Source: CAILLO01 sp964579735
GTDB taxonomy: Bacteria; Bacillota; Clostridia; Saccharofermentanales; UBA5734
Assembly (NCBI GenBank): GCA_964579735.1
Contig: CAZOHH010000071.1
Coordinates: 1-12,512 of the forward strand
DNA: 12,512 bases
Direction of reading: 5' to 3'
Under the pieces are notes generated by a model, which was not told the DNA's origin, did no database searches, and worked only from the letters and a program-made list of their open reading frames with translations. Positions 6,120-12,512 of the stretch are shown here, piece by piece (the stretch's first letter is position 1; the number at the start of each line of letters is the position of its first letter). The translations under genes and the position numbers were made by a program.

Positions 6120-6338
6120 ATGACCCAGATCACCCGTGACATGAATATCGCCGAAGTGCTCGAAATGGACCGCGGCACGGTCCCGATCTTCTTCAAGAAC
6201 GGCCTGCACTGCCTCGGCTGCGTGATGGCGTCCGGCGAGTCCATCGAAGAAGCCTGCGCCGTCCATGGCATCGAAGTCGAGACCCTGATCTCCGAGCTCA
6301 ACCGCTTCTTCGCAGCTCAGGCGAAGACCGCCGAATAG
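6120..6338 (+). CDS. DUF1858 protein, redox-disulfide type
   Basis: A 72-residue protein made of a single DUF1858 domain, the family described as hybrid-cluster-protein-associated redox disulfide domain. ITRDMNIAEVLEMD is the usual start; FFKNGLHCLGCVMASGESIEEA carries the C-x-x-C pair (Cys31, Cys34) that gives the family its predicted thiol-disulfide or metal-related role; a third cysteine (Cys46) follows. The biochemical function is not established. The start ATG 6120 has GGAGG with 7-base spacing, and an earlier in-frame GTG is rejected. The purA ribosome binding site overlaps this gene's stop codon, so the two are tightly coupled. The family is common in anaerobes. Confidence 0.9.
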   Translation: MTQITRDMNIAEVLEMDRGTVPIFFKNGLHCLGCVMASGESIEEACAVHGIEVETLISELNRFFAAQAKTAE

Positions 6339-6346
6339 GAGGTAAC

Positions 6347-7621
6347 ATGTCCGTACGCGTGGTCGTCGGCACCCAGTGGGGCGACGAAGGCAAAGGCAAA
6401 TACATCGACATGCTCGCCGCCGGATCCGACCTGGTCGTGCGATATTCAGGAGGAAACAACGCGGGGCATACGCTCGTCGTCAACGGCGAGAAATTCGCGA
6501 TGCACCTGATTCCCTCCGGGATGCTCCATGCGCACACGCGCTGCGTGATCGCGAACGGCGTCGTCCTCGACCCGGCCGTGCTGCTCCGCGAGATGGACAC
6601 GCTCGCGTCCCGCGGTTACGACATGAGCCGTCTCTACATCAGCGAGCGGGCCCACATCATCATGCCCTACCACCGCCTGCTCGACGAACTCCAGGAGAAG
6701 GCGCGCGGCGGCAACTCCCTCGGGACCACGAAGCGCGGCATCGGACCCTGCTATTCGGACAAGACCGAGCGCTGTGGAATCCGCGCCTGCGACCTGAAGG
6801 ACCCGGAGGTCTTCGCCGCCAAGGTGCGCGAGAACCTCGCCTTCAAGAATCTCGTGATCGAGCGCGTCTACGGGGAGAAGCCCTTGGACCCCGAGCCCAT
6901 CATCACGGAATACCTTGCGTACGCACAGCGCCTGATCCCCCATATCGTCGACACGGTGCTCATGATCGGAGACGCAATCGACGCCGGCAAGGATGTCCTC
7001 TATGAAGGCGCCCAGGCCACCTGCCTCGACCTCGACTTCGGCACCTACCCCTACGTGACGTCCTCGAATCCGATCGCGGGGGGCGCGTGCACCGGATCGG
7101 GAATCGGTCCGAGACGGATCGACGAAGTCTACGGCGTGTTGAAAGCCTACACTTCGCGCGTCGGGGAAGGCCCATTCCCCACCGAGCAGAAGAACGCTCT
7201 CGGCGACCGGATCCGGGAACTCGGCCACGAGTACGGCACCACGACGGGACGTCCCCGCCGTTGCGGTTGGCTCGACGCCGTGATGATCCGCTATTCAGCC
7301 CGAGTCAACGGACTGACCTCTCTTGCGGTCAACCACCTCGACACGATCGGCCGCCTCGACCACATCCAGCTCTGCGTCGCCTACGAGAAGGACGGCGTGC
7401 GCACCATGGGCTTCCCAGCCGACCTGAAGGACCTCGCCCGGTGCGTGCCGGTCTACGAGAACTTCGAGTCCTGGCCGGAGGTAGACATCACGAAATGCAG
7501 GAGTTATGAAGAACTGCCGAGACGCGCGCGCAAGTACCTCGAACGCATCGAGGAGGTCTGCGGCGTGCCGGTCGGCCTGATCGGCATCGGTCCGGGTCGC
7601 GAAAGCATCATCCAGCGCTGA
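6347..7621 (+). CDS. purA: Adenylosuccinate synthetase
   Basis: A full-length 424-residue enzyme catalysing IMP + L-aspartate + GTP to adenylosuccinate, the first step from IMP to AMP. Motifs match the E. coli numbering: GTQWGDEGKGK (residues 8-18, catalytic Asp13), GGNNAGHT (35-42, catalytic His41), GTTKRGIGPCYSDK (126-139), VLYEGAQATCLDLDFGTYPYVTSSNP (217-242) and GTTTGRPRRCGWLD (297-310). In the guanine-binding segment the usual K-L-D reads H-L-D (NHLDTIG, 329-335), keeping the aspartate. The start ATG 6347 has AGGAGG 8 bases after the DUF1858 stop region. The fumarate released by the next enzyme, PurB, can be used by the fumarase encoded upstream; purB itself is not in the window. Confidence 0.98.
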   Translation: MSVRVVVGTQWGDEGKGKYIDMLAAGSDLVVRYSGGNNAGHTLVVNGEKFAMHLIPSGMLHAHTRCVIANGVVLDPAVLLREMDTLASRGYDMSRLYISERAHIIMPYHRLLDELQEKARGGNSLGTTKRGIGPCYSDKTERCGIRACDLKDPEVFAAKVRENLAFKNLVIERVYGEKPLDPEPIITEYLAYAQRLIPHIVDTVLMIGDAIDAGKDVLYEGAQATCLDLDFGTYPYVTSSNPIAGGACTGSGIGPRRIDEVYGVLKAYTSRVGEGPFPTEQKNALGDRIRELGHEYGTTTGRPRRCGWLDAVMIRYSARVNGLTSLAVNHLDTIGRLDHIQLCVAYEKDGVRTMGFPADLKDLARCVPVYENFESWPEVDITKCRSYEELPRRARKYLERIEEVCGVPVGLIGIGPGRESIIQR

Positions 7622-7633
7622 CGAAGCGCCCCA

Positions 7634-7669
7634 ACGGGAAATGGCCCGTCCGCCGATCGGCAGGCGGGC
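7634..7669 (+). other. Two overlapping hairpins between purA and tRNA-Thr
   Basis: ACGGG (7634-7638) can pair with CCCGT (7645-7649). Alternatively GCCCGTC (7644-7650) can pair with GGCGGGC (7663-7669) around a further short stem with a GATC loop. The two use the same bases and exclude each other. Neither is followed by a T-run, so they probably belong to the spacer that is cut when the tRNA is released from the purA transcript. No convincing separate tRNA promoter is visible. Confidence 0.3.
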
Positions 7670-7675
7670 CCCCAT

Positions 7676-7751
7676 GCTGTTGTAGCTCAGTTGGTAGAGC
7701 AGCTGATTTGTAATCAGCAGGTCGTGGGTTCGAGCCCCACCAATAGCTCCA
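7676..7751 (+). tRNA. tRNA-Thr (anticodon TGT)
   Basis: A complete 76-base cloverleaf. The acceptor stem is GCTGTTG / CAATAGC (7676-7682 with 7741-7747, one G-T wobble). The D-stem is GCTC/GAGC, the anticodon stem GCTGA/TCAGC with loop TTTGTAA, so the anticodon is TGT at 7709-7711. The T-arm is GTGGG-TTCGAGC-CCCAC. The discriminator base is T (7748), and CCA is encoded at 7749-7751. It reads ACA and, by wobble, other ACN threonine codons. It lies 54 bases after purA in the same direction and just before an intrinsic terminator, so it may be transcribed with purA. Confidence 0.97.
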
Positions 7752-7758
7752 GGAAGAT

Positions 7759-7798
7759 AGAGCCGCAAAGCGTAAAGCGATGCGGCTCTTGTTCGTTT
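7759..7798 (+). terminator. Intrinsic terminator after tRNA-Thr
   Basis: AGAGCCGCA (7759-7767) pairs perfectly with TGCGGCTCT (7781-7789) around a 13-base loop, followed by TGTTCGTTT. A 9-bp GC-rich stem with a T-rich tail 7 bases after the tRNA CCA end makes a convincing end of the purA-tRNA transcript. Confidence 0.85.
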
Positions 7799-7827
7799 CA
7801 ACGTTTTCATTGACCCGAGCGGAACGG

Positions 7828-8034
7828 ATGCTGGACGAAAACCGTCTGGAGAAGGCGCTTCGGTTTTTGGAGACCTCGCCGGAAACCCGTCCGCGCATGA
7901 TAAGATATGGGGAACTGCTTGCCGACAGGTTCGGCAGCCATGACGCCGTCACGGAGATCATCGGCAAGCATGGGCTGCACGACCGGATACGACTCGCCGT
8001 CTTCAACCTCCAGCATGAACGGTTCGACCTCTGA
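7828..8034 (+). CDS. Small hypothetical protein (68 aa) upstream of the sensor kinase
   Basis: Encodes 68 residues from ATG 7828: MLDENRLEKALRFLETSPETR, then MIRYGELLADRFGSHDAVTEIIGKHGL and a short end LAVFNLQHERFDL. It looks like a soluble, mostly helical, charged protein with no signal peptide, membrane segment or cysteine. I do not recognise a family. The frame is open further upstream to an ATG at 7780, but that lies in the loop of the tRNA terminator, so a later start is more likely; the only Shine-Dalgarno-like sequence before 7828 is weak (GGAACGG). It ends 20 bases before the kinase start, suggesting co-transcription. It could be a chance frame, though its amino-acid mix looks protein-like. 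Confidence 0.5.
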   Translation: MLDENRLEKALRFLETSPETRPRMIRYGELLADRFGSHDAVTEIIGKHGLHDRIRLAVFNLQHERFDL

Positions 8035-8054
8035 CTCCCACCAGGAGGATTTCG

Positions 8055-10250
8055 ATGCGCAAATCGGCCGACTCGCACCCCGTGTCCCTGTTCCAGTGGA
8101 TCCGCGGGTCCTTCCTGCGGACGGCGCTGGTCCCGCTGGCACTGATCGAGCTCTTCTTCCTGCTGATCTATTTCCTCGCCAATCAGTGGTCGACCGCGGC
8201 GTCCATCGATTACCTTAGACTGGACTCGCGCACCCAGCTCGTGAAGCTGGCCGTGATGCAGTCCGAGAAGATCGAGAACCGGCTGGAAGGCATCGCCGAG
8301 GCGACCAGGTTCTTCGGCCGGCAAACTGCGGGTGCGCTGGCCCGGACCTCGCTCCTAAGCGCCGAGGACGCGGCGCGTCTGGAATATGCCGCGGAAGGCG
8401 GCTATTATACGGCGAGCGACAAGCCGGGAGGCGGCGCCGCGATCTTCTACACCGGCTTCTTCCCGGTCGGCGCGGCGGAACGCCAGAAGGTCGCCGACGT
8501 CCTGCCCCTCGAGTCGGTCATGAAGGACCTGATCGGGGTCCACCCCCTGGTCTCGGCGATCTATCTGAACACCTTCGACTCGCTCAACATCATCTACCCC
8601 TATTTCGACGTCATCTCCCAGTATCAGCTGGGACTGGACCTCCGGACCTTCAACTTCTATTATCTTGCGGACGAGACGAACGACCCCGATCGCGGCGTCC
8701 GGTGGACGGACGTCTATCTCGATCCGGCCGGCCAGGGCTGGATGGCCTCCTGCATCTCCCCGGTCTATGGCGGCGACGACTCCCTGCAGGGCGTCGTGGG
8801 CCTCGACATCACCGTGGAGACCTTCACGAGCGATATCCTCGACCTGGATATCCCCTGGGACGGCTATGCCCTGCTGATCGGCCAGGATGGCACGATCCTC
8901 GCATTGCCCCCGTCCGGCGAACAGGACTGGGGACTCACCGAGATCACGGACCACCACTATTCGGAGGCGATCCTGCAGGACACCTACAAGCCGGAGGCCT
9001 TCAACCTCTTCCTGCGCGACGACCTCGCATCGCTCTCGGCCGGGCTGAAGAACCAGGCTTCCGGGGATTCGAGCTTCGTGCTCGACGGCGAGATGCGGGC
9101 CGTCTCCTGGTCGACGATCGCCGCGACGGGCTGGAAGATCCTGCTGATCGTCCCCGAGGCCACGATCGTCGCGCCGATCGGCTCGATCCGCGGCGAGCTG
9201 CTGACGATCGGCATGGGCATGGTCGCCGTGCTCGTCGCCTTCTTCCTCTTCTTCTTATACGTGCTGTCGCGACGTTCGCGGAAGATGGCCCTCAGTATCG
9301 CAGAACCTCTGCTGTCGATCGAGGAGATCGTCCGACGGATCGGCGAGGGCGGATACGAACAGACGCTGCCGGCGCTCGACGTCGAGGAGATCAACGAGAC
9401 GGGTCGCCATGTCCTGCAGATGGGCCGGCAGCTGGGAGAGATGAACCGGCAGAGCCTCGAGGCCCAGCGGAGCGCCGAAGCGGCGAACCGGCTGAAGAGC
9501 GAGTTCATCACCAACATGTCCCATGAGATCCGCACGCCGCTGAACTCGATTCTCGGCTATGCCCAGTTGCTGTCCGCCAATGTGGTGGACCCGGATACGG
9601 CGCGCTATGCCAGGACGATCCAGAAGTCCGGAAACGCGCTGCTCGGCATCATCAACGACATCCTCGACTATTCCAGTCTGACGGCGGGACAGATCGGCCT
9701 GCAGCCGGTCCCGGTCCGGCTCGGACTCCTGTTCGAGGACCTGACCCACATCTTCGCGTTCCAGTCGCGGGAGAAGAACCTGCCGCTCGTGGTCGACCTC
9801 GATCCCGCGATTCCGAAGCTCCTGTACCTCGACGAGGTGCGGGTGCGCCAGGTGCTGCTCAACCTACTCGGAAACGCCTTCAAGTTCACCGAGTCCGGCC
9901 AGGTCGAGTTGAGCGCTCGCTTGCTCCGGATCCATCCCGAGACCGGGCGGACCGACGTCCTGATCCGGGTGCGCGACACGGGTATCGGCATTCCCCCTGA
10001 CCAGCAGGAACTGATCTTCGAGCCGTTCCGCCAGCAGGACGGCCAGAGCACCCGACGATACGGCGGGACCGGTCTGGGACTCGCGATCGTGCGCAAGTAC
10101 CTGGAGCTGATGGGCGGAAAGATTTCCGTCGACAGCCAGGTCGGGTCCGGGTCGACCTTCTCGATCCTTCTCTCCGACCTCGCCAGCGCCTCGGGCGAAC
10201 CCCCGAAGACCGATCTTCCCGAGACCGGCGGGACGTCGATCGCTCCCTGA
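8055..10250 (+). CDS. Membrane sensor histidine kinase with dCache-like extracellular domain
   Basis: A 731-residue inner-membrane kinase. A first transmembrane helix (~residues 23-42) and a second (~383-404) bracket a ~340-residue external sensor; the stretch WTDVYLDPAGQGWMASCISP, then VYGGDDSLQGVVGLDITVE, is typical of dCache ligand-binding domains, which often bind small metabolites. A HAMP-like linker (~405-465) and short coiled coil follow, then the HisKA domain with FITNMSHEIRTPLNSILGYA (phosphoacceptor His490). The ATPase domain has the N box LLNLLGNAFKFT (Asn607), G1 box DTGIGIP (641-647) and G2 box GGTGLGLA (670-677). The H-box type is that of hybrid kinases, but no receiver or HPt domain follows; the protein ends with a short Pro-rich tail. 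No response regulator gene is next to it. AGGAGG precedes ATG 8055. The signal is unknown. Confidence 0.93.
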   Translation: MRKSADSHPVSLFQWIRGSFLRTALVPLALIELFFLLIYFLANQWSTAASIDYLRLDSRTQLVKLAVMQSEKIENRLEGIAEATRFFGRQTAGALARTSLLSAEDAARLEYAAEGGYYTASDKPGGGAAIFYTGFFPVGAAERQKVADVLPLESVMKDLIGVHPLVSAIYLNTFDSLNIIYPYFDVISQYQLGLDLRTFNFYYLADETNDPDRGVRWTDVYLDPAGQGWMASCISPVYGGDDSLQGVVGLDITVETFTSDILDLDIPWDGYALLIGQDGTILALPPSGEQDWGLTEITDHHYSEAILQDTYKPEAFNLFLRDDLASLSAGLKNQASGDSSFVLDGEMRAVSWSTIAATGWKILLIVPEATIVAPIGSIRGELLTIGMGMVAVLVAFFLFFLYVLSRRSRKMALSIAEPLLSIEEIVRRIGEGGYEQTLPALDVEEINETGRHVLQMGRQLGEMNRQSLEAQRSAEAANRLKSEFITNMSHEIRTPLNSILGYAQLLSANVVDPDTARYARTIQKSGNALLGIINDILDYSSLTAGQIGLQPVPVRLGLLFEDLTHIFAFQSREKNLPLVVDLDPAIPKLLYLDEVRVRQVLLNLLGNAFKFTESGQVELSARLLRIHPETGRTDVLIRVRDTGIGIPPDQQELIFEPFRQQDGQSTRRYGGTGLGLAIVRKYLELMGGKISVDSQVGSGSTFSILLSDLASASGEPPKTDLPETGGTSIAP

Positions 10251-10275
10251 ACGGCGGCCGACGGGGCACCGAACT

Positions 10276-10304
10276 GCTGAAACGAATAGGGTAACTTCGT
10301 TAGC
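10276..10304 (+). promoter_or_regulatory. Inverted repeat upstream of the glycoside hydrolase gene
   Basis: AACGAA (10281-10286) and TTCGTT (10296-10301) are perfect inverted arms around 9 bases, with an outer GCT/AGC extension across a 2-base bulge. It ends next to the ribosome binding site GGGAGG (10305-10310), so as RNA it could affect translation, or as DNA be an operator. No promoter is evident in the 67-base gap after the kinase gene, so read-through from the kinase is possible. Confidence 0.35.
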
Positions 10305-10317
10305 GGGAGGCTTTGAC

Positions 10318-12396
10318 ATGAACTACCGTCAAGCGGTCGAAGACTTGAACTCGAATGGCTCCGTGCAGAATCTGGACCGGCTGACCGACGCGCTTCTGGC
10401 GGAGATGACCTTGAAGGAGAAGATCCGGATCACGGAGGGGGTCCCCGTGGTTCCCTTTCTGGTTCGGCTGCTCATCGCCGCCACCAGGGGATCTCTCCTG
10501 CGCATTCCGTTCTACGGCAGCGGATGCAGGCGTCTGGGCATCCCGCGCATCGCCTTCTCCGACGGCCCAAGAGGCGCCGTCATAGGGCGCAGCACCTGTT
10601 TTCCCGTATCCATGATGCGTTCGGCCGCCTTCGACGACGACCTGGAATACCGGGCCGGCCGCATGATCGCCAGGGAACTGGTCGCGAACGGCGCGAACTT
10701 CTTCGGCGGGGTCTGCATCAACATCGTGCGGAATCCGCGCTGGGGCCGCTCGCAGGAGTCCTACGGCGAAGATCCTTTCATGGTGGGTCGGATGGGCGCC
10801 GCTCTGACCCGGGCCATCCAGGAGGAGGGCCTCATCGCCTGCGCCAAGCATTTCGCGCTGAACAGCATCGAGAACCTGCGCTTCCATGTCGACGCTCGAG
10901 CAGACGAACGCGCCCTGCGGGAGATCTACCTGCCGCATTTCAAGGCTTGCGTGGATGCCGGCGCCCTGTCGGTCATGAGCGCCTACAACCGAGTGAACGG
11001 GGAGTACTGCGGGGAGAACCGGAAGCTGCTGACGGAGATCCTGCGCGAAGAATGGGGATTCGAAGGGTTCGTCATGTCGGATTTCGTATACGGCGTGCAT
11101 GACTGCGCGGAAAGCTACGCGGCCGGGATGGACGTCGAGATGCCGTGGCGCACGCACCACGGAAAGGCGAAGAAGCTGATCCGCGAGGGTCGGATGGATG
11201 TCGCGCGGGTCGACCGGGCCACGCGCCGGGTTCTCCGGGTCCTGCTGCAGCAGACGTCGAGGATCCGCCCCGTCCCGAAAAGTGTCGTGAAGTGTCCGGC
11301 GCATATCGAGATGGCCCGGGAACTCGCCACGAAGGGTTCGGTTCTTCTCAAGAACGACGGCGTACTGCCGATTTCGCGGAACGCACGAATCGCCGTCGTC
11401 GGTCCCTATGCCGACACGGTGAACGTAGGCGACCATGGCAGCAGCTTCATCTGGAACAAGGACGGCGTCACTCCCTACATGGGCCTGAGCCGGATCTTCC
11501 AGAACGTCGGACTCCACAACGGTCTCGAGGTCGAGCCGGCCTTGATGGCGGCGGAGGCGGCGGATATCGTCGTCGTCTGCGTCGGCTTCGATAGCCGGCA
11601 CGAAGGCGAACTGTTGACGAACCAGATCGAGAAGCTCGAGAAGGACCCGACGAAGAAGACCGGCGGCGACCGCGACTCACTGCACCTCGGTCAGGCGGAA
11701 ATCGCGCTGATCCAGGCGCTCAAGGCGGCAGGGAAGAAGGTCGTCGTCTCGCTGATGACGGGAAGCGTCATCCTGACCCGCCGATTCGAGGAGCATGCCG
11801 ATGCGATCCTCCTCTCCTTCTACGGCGGCGTCCAGGCCGGCACGGCCCTCGCCGACCTGCTCGTCGGGCGGGCCAATCCATCCGGCAAGCTTCCGGTCAC
11901 GATCGCGAAGAACGAGGAGGACTATCCTCCCTTCCTCGAGATCGGCCAGAAGCCGTACGAGATCGACTACGGCTACTATCTCGGCTACATGCTGTTCGAC
12001 AAGAAGGGCATCGAGCCGGAGTACCCGTTCGGATTCGGGTTGAGCTACACGACGTTCGAACTGGGCGCTCCTGCGGTCCGGAAGACGGATGCCGGATTCT
12101 ATGTATCTGTCCCGGTAAAGAACACTGGAAAGAGGGAAGGGGCGGAGGTCGTCCAGGTCTACGTCGGGTCGATGGGCGCACCGTACGACCGGCCGGTCCG
12201 GCAGCTCAAGGGCTACCGGCGCATCGAACTCGAACCCGGAGAAGTGCGCGAAGTCGCGATTGAAATCGCGGCGAAGGACCTACGGTTCTATCACCCGGAG
12301 TCGAAGACCTGGGAACTCGACGCGGGCTATCGGGTCTTCGTCGGAACGGACAGCAGACGGGTCATGACGATTCCTGGAGATATCGCTTTCCCGTAG
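10318..12396 (+). CDS. Glycoside hydrolase family 3 protein (beta-glucosidase type)
   Basis: A 692-residue enzyme without signal peptide, so probably intracellular, hydrolysing the non-reducing end of beta-linked oligosaccharides or glycosides. Domain 1 (~20-310) is the family 3 barrel: PRIAFSDGPRG (76-86), NPRWGRSQESYGEDP (139-153), AKHFALNSIE (177-186), RADERALREIYLPHF (194-208) and VMSDF with the nucleophile Asp255. Domain 2 (~325-540) is the alpha/beta sandwich; HEGE (428-431) offers the likely acid/base glutamate, followed by ~18 extra residues before GGDRDSLHL. PFGFGLSYTTFE (570-581) leads to the C-terminal fibronectin-III-like domain (~585-690). No PA14 insert. GGGAGG precedes ATG 10318. 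Substrate could be gluco-, xylo- or another beta-glycoside. It may serve the sugar pathway at the left of the window, but that is only suggestive. Confidence 0.95.
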   Translation: MNYRQAVEDLNSNGSVQNLDRLTDALLAEMTLKEKIRITEGVPVVPFLVRLLIAATRGSLLRIPFYGSGCRRLGIPRIAFSDGPRGAVIGRSTCFPVSMMRSAAFDDDLEYRAGRMIARELVANGANFFGGVCINIVRNPRWGRSQESYGEDPFMVGRMGAALTRAIQEEGLIACAKHFALNSIENLRFHVDARADERALREIYLPHFKACVDAGALSVMSAYNRVNGEYCGENRKLLTEILREEWGFEGFVMSDFVYGVHDCAESYAAGMDVEMPWRTHHGKAKKLIREGRMDVARVDRATRRVLRVLLQQTSRIRPVPKSVVKCPAHIEMARELATKGSVLLKNDGVLPISRNARIAVVGPYADTVNVGDHGSSFIWNKDGVTPYMGLSRIFQNVGLHNGLEVEPALMAAEAADIVVVCVGFDSRHEGELLTNQIEKLEKDPTKKTGGDRDSLHLGQAEIALIQALKAAGKKVVVSLMTGSVILTRRFEEHADAILLSFYGGVQAGTALADLLVGRANPSGKLPVTIAKNEEDYPPFLEIGQKPYEIDYGYYLGYMLFDKKGIEPEYPFGFGLSYTTFELGAPAVRKTDAGFYVSVPVKNTGKREGAEVVQVYVGSMGAPYDRPVRQLKGYRRIELEPGEVREVAIEIAAKDLRFYHPESKTWELDAGYRVFVGTDSRRVMTIPGDIAFP

Positions 12397-12417
12397 GAAA
12401 GCTGACGACAAGCCTCT

Positions 12418-12512
12418 CTAGTACTCGCCCTTGACCACGAAGAACGAGCCGCGGATCGTGCCGGCTAGCGCGGATTTCTGGCGTGCGAACTTGAACTTGC
12501 CTTCCAGTTCCT
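12418..12512 (-). CDS. C-terminal end of an unidentified protein (cut by window edge)
   Basis: On the minus strand an open frame enters from the window edge and ends with TAG at 12418-12420. It gives the last 30 residues: ELEGKFKFARQKSALA, then GTIRGSFFVVKGEY. The composition (alternating hydrophobic and basic residues ending in FFVVKGEY) looks like real protein, probably beta-rich at its end, and the frame is open to the edge. It converges on the glycoside hydrolase with only 21 bases between the stop codons and no clear terminator hairpin there. I cannot assign a family from this fragment. Confidence 0.55.
   Translation of the reverse strand, partial: ELEGKFKFARQKSALAGTIRGSFFVVKGEY

Noticed and set aside
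7676..7751. tRNA 3' end as an integration site for a mobile element.
   Set aside because: No integrase, no repeat of the tRNA 3' end and no phage or plasmid genes are found downstream within the window.
7295..7810. Minus-strand open frame with GGARTHDLLITNQLLYQLSY, seemingly a protein.
   Set aside because: This is the antisense translation of the tRNA-Thr gene and its flanks, a well-known source of spurious protein entries. The frame also runs antisense to purA and through the terminator.
7608..8324. Minus-strand open frame of 238 codons containing YWWGSNPRPADYKSAALPTE.
   Set aside because: Another antisense reading of the same tRNA and of the start of the kinase gene; there is no ribosome binding site and no family likeness.
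10215..10229. LPETG near the C-terminus of the sensor kinase, like a sortase anchoring motif.
   Set aside because: The tail is cytoplasmic, after the ATPase domain, and no hydrophobic segment or basic tail follows, so a sortase could not use it.
10300..11601. 433-codon minus-strand open frame opposite the glycoside hydrolase.
   Set aside because: Antisense shadow; its composition (many D, H, G and R) is that expected from the reverse of GC-rich coding sequence.
1..12512. CRISPR array, IS element, toxin-antitoxin pair, restriction or phage-defence genes.
   Set aside because: Reading both strands gave no regular direct repeats, transposase motifs or known defence domains. The gene set is metabolic and regulatory.

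Overview
The window looks like chromosomal DNA from a GC-rich (roughly low-60s %, judged by eye), probably anaerobic member of the Bacillota. The reasons are strong AGGAGG-type ribosome binding sites, TGA used as a stop, a protein with a Spo0A-type DNA-binding domain (a domain known only from endospore-forming lineages and their relatives), an oxygen-sensitive two-subunit Fe-S fumarase, and a DUF1858 redox-disulfide protein typical of anaerobes. The sequence does not allow a genus to be named.

Left part (1-3343): a carbohydrate-catabolism island. It holds the 3' end of a Gfo/Idh/MocA oxidoreductase, a possible tiny membrane peptide, and an AraC-family regulator on the minus strand. Divergent from the regulator is a two-gene unit of a ThuA-like protein and a second Gfo/Idh/MocA oxidoreductase, ending at a strong hairpin. 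The short divergent intergenic region carries an inverted repeat that overlaps the likely araC promoter and lies upstream of a thuA promoter without a good -35, which fits activator control.

Middle (3371-4561): an orphan Spo0A-like effector protein with no recognisable phosphoacceptor faces the HU histone-like gene tail to tail. The HU terminator hairpin is built into the last codons and stop codon of the Spo0A-like gene. HU has a near-consensus promoter in an AT-richer 240-bp intergenic region shared with the divergent fumarase promoter.

Metabolic block (4562-7621): fumarase alpha, fumarase beta, a DUF1858 protein and adenylosuccinate synthetase (purA), all on the plus strand and closely spaced. 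The likely logic is that purine synthesis through PurA and PurB releases fumarate, which the fumarase returns to malate and so towards aspartate, the PurA co-substrate. A tRNA-Thr(UGU) gene with encoded CCA follows purA and ends at an intrinsic terminator.

Right part (7828-12512): a small helical protein of unknown function, a large membrane sensor histidine kinase without a receiver domain or adjacent response regulator, and a cytoplasmic family 3 glycoside hydrolase (beta-glucosidase type). At the edge is the last 30 residues of an unidentified minus-strand gene. No CRISPR array, IS element, integrase, phage gene or toxin-antitoxin pair was seen. I found no convincing new multi-gene system; the most unusual item is the Spo0A-like protein.
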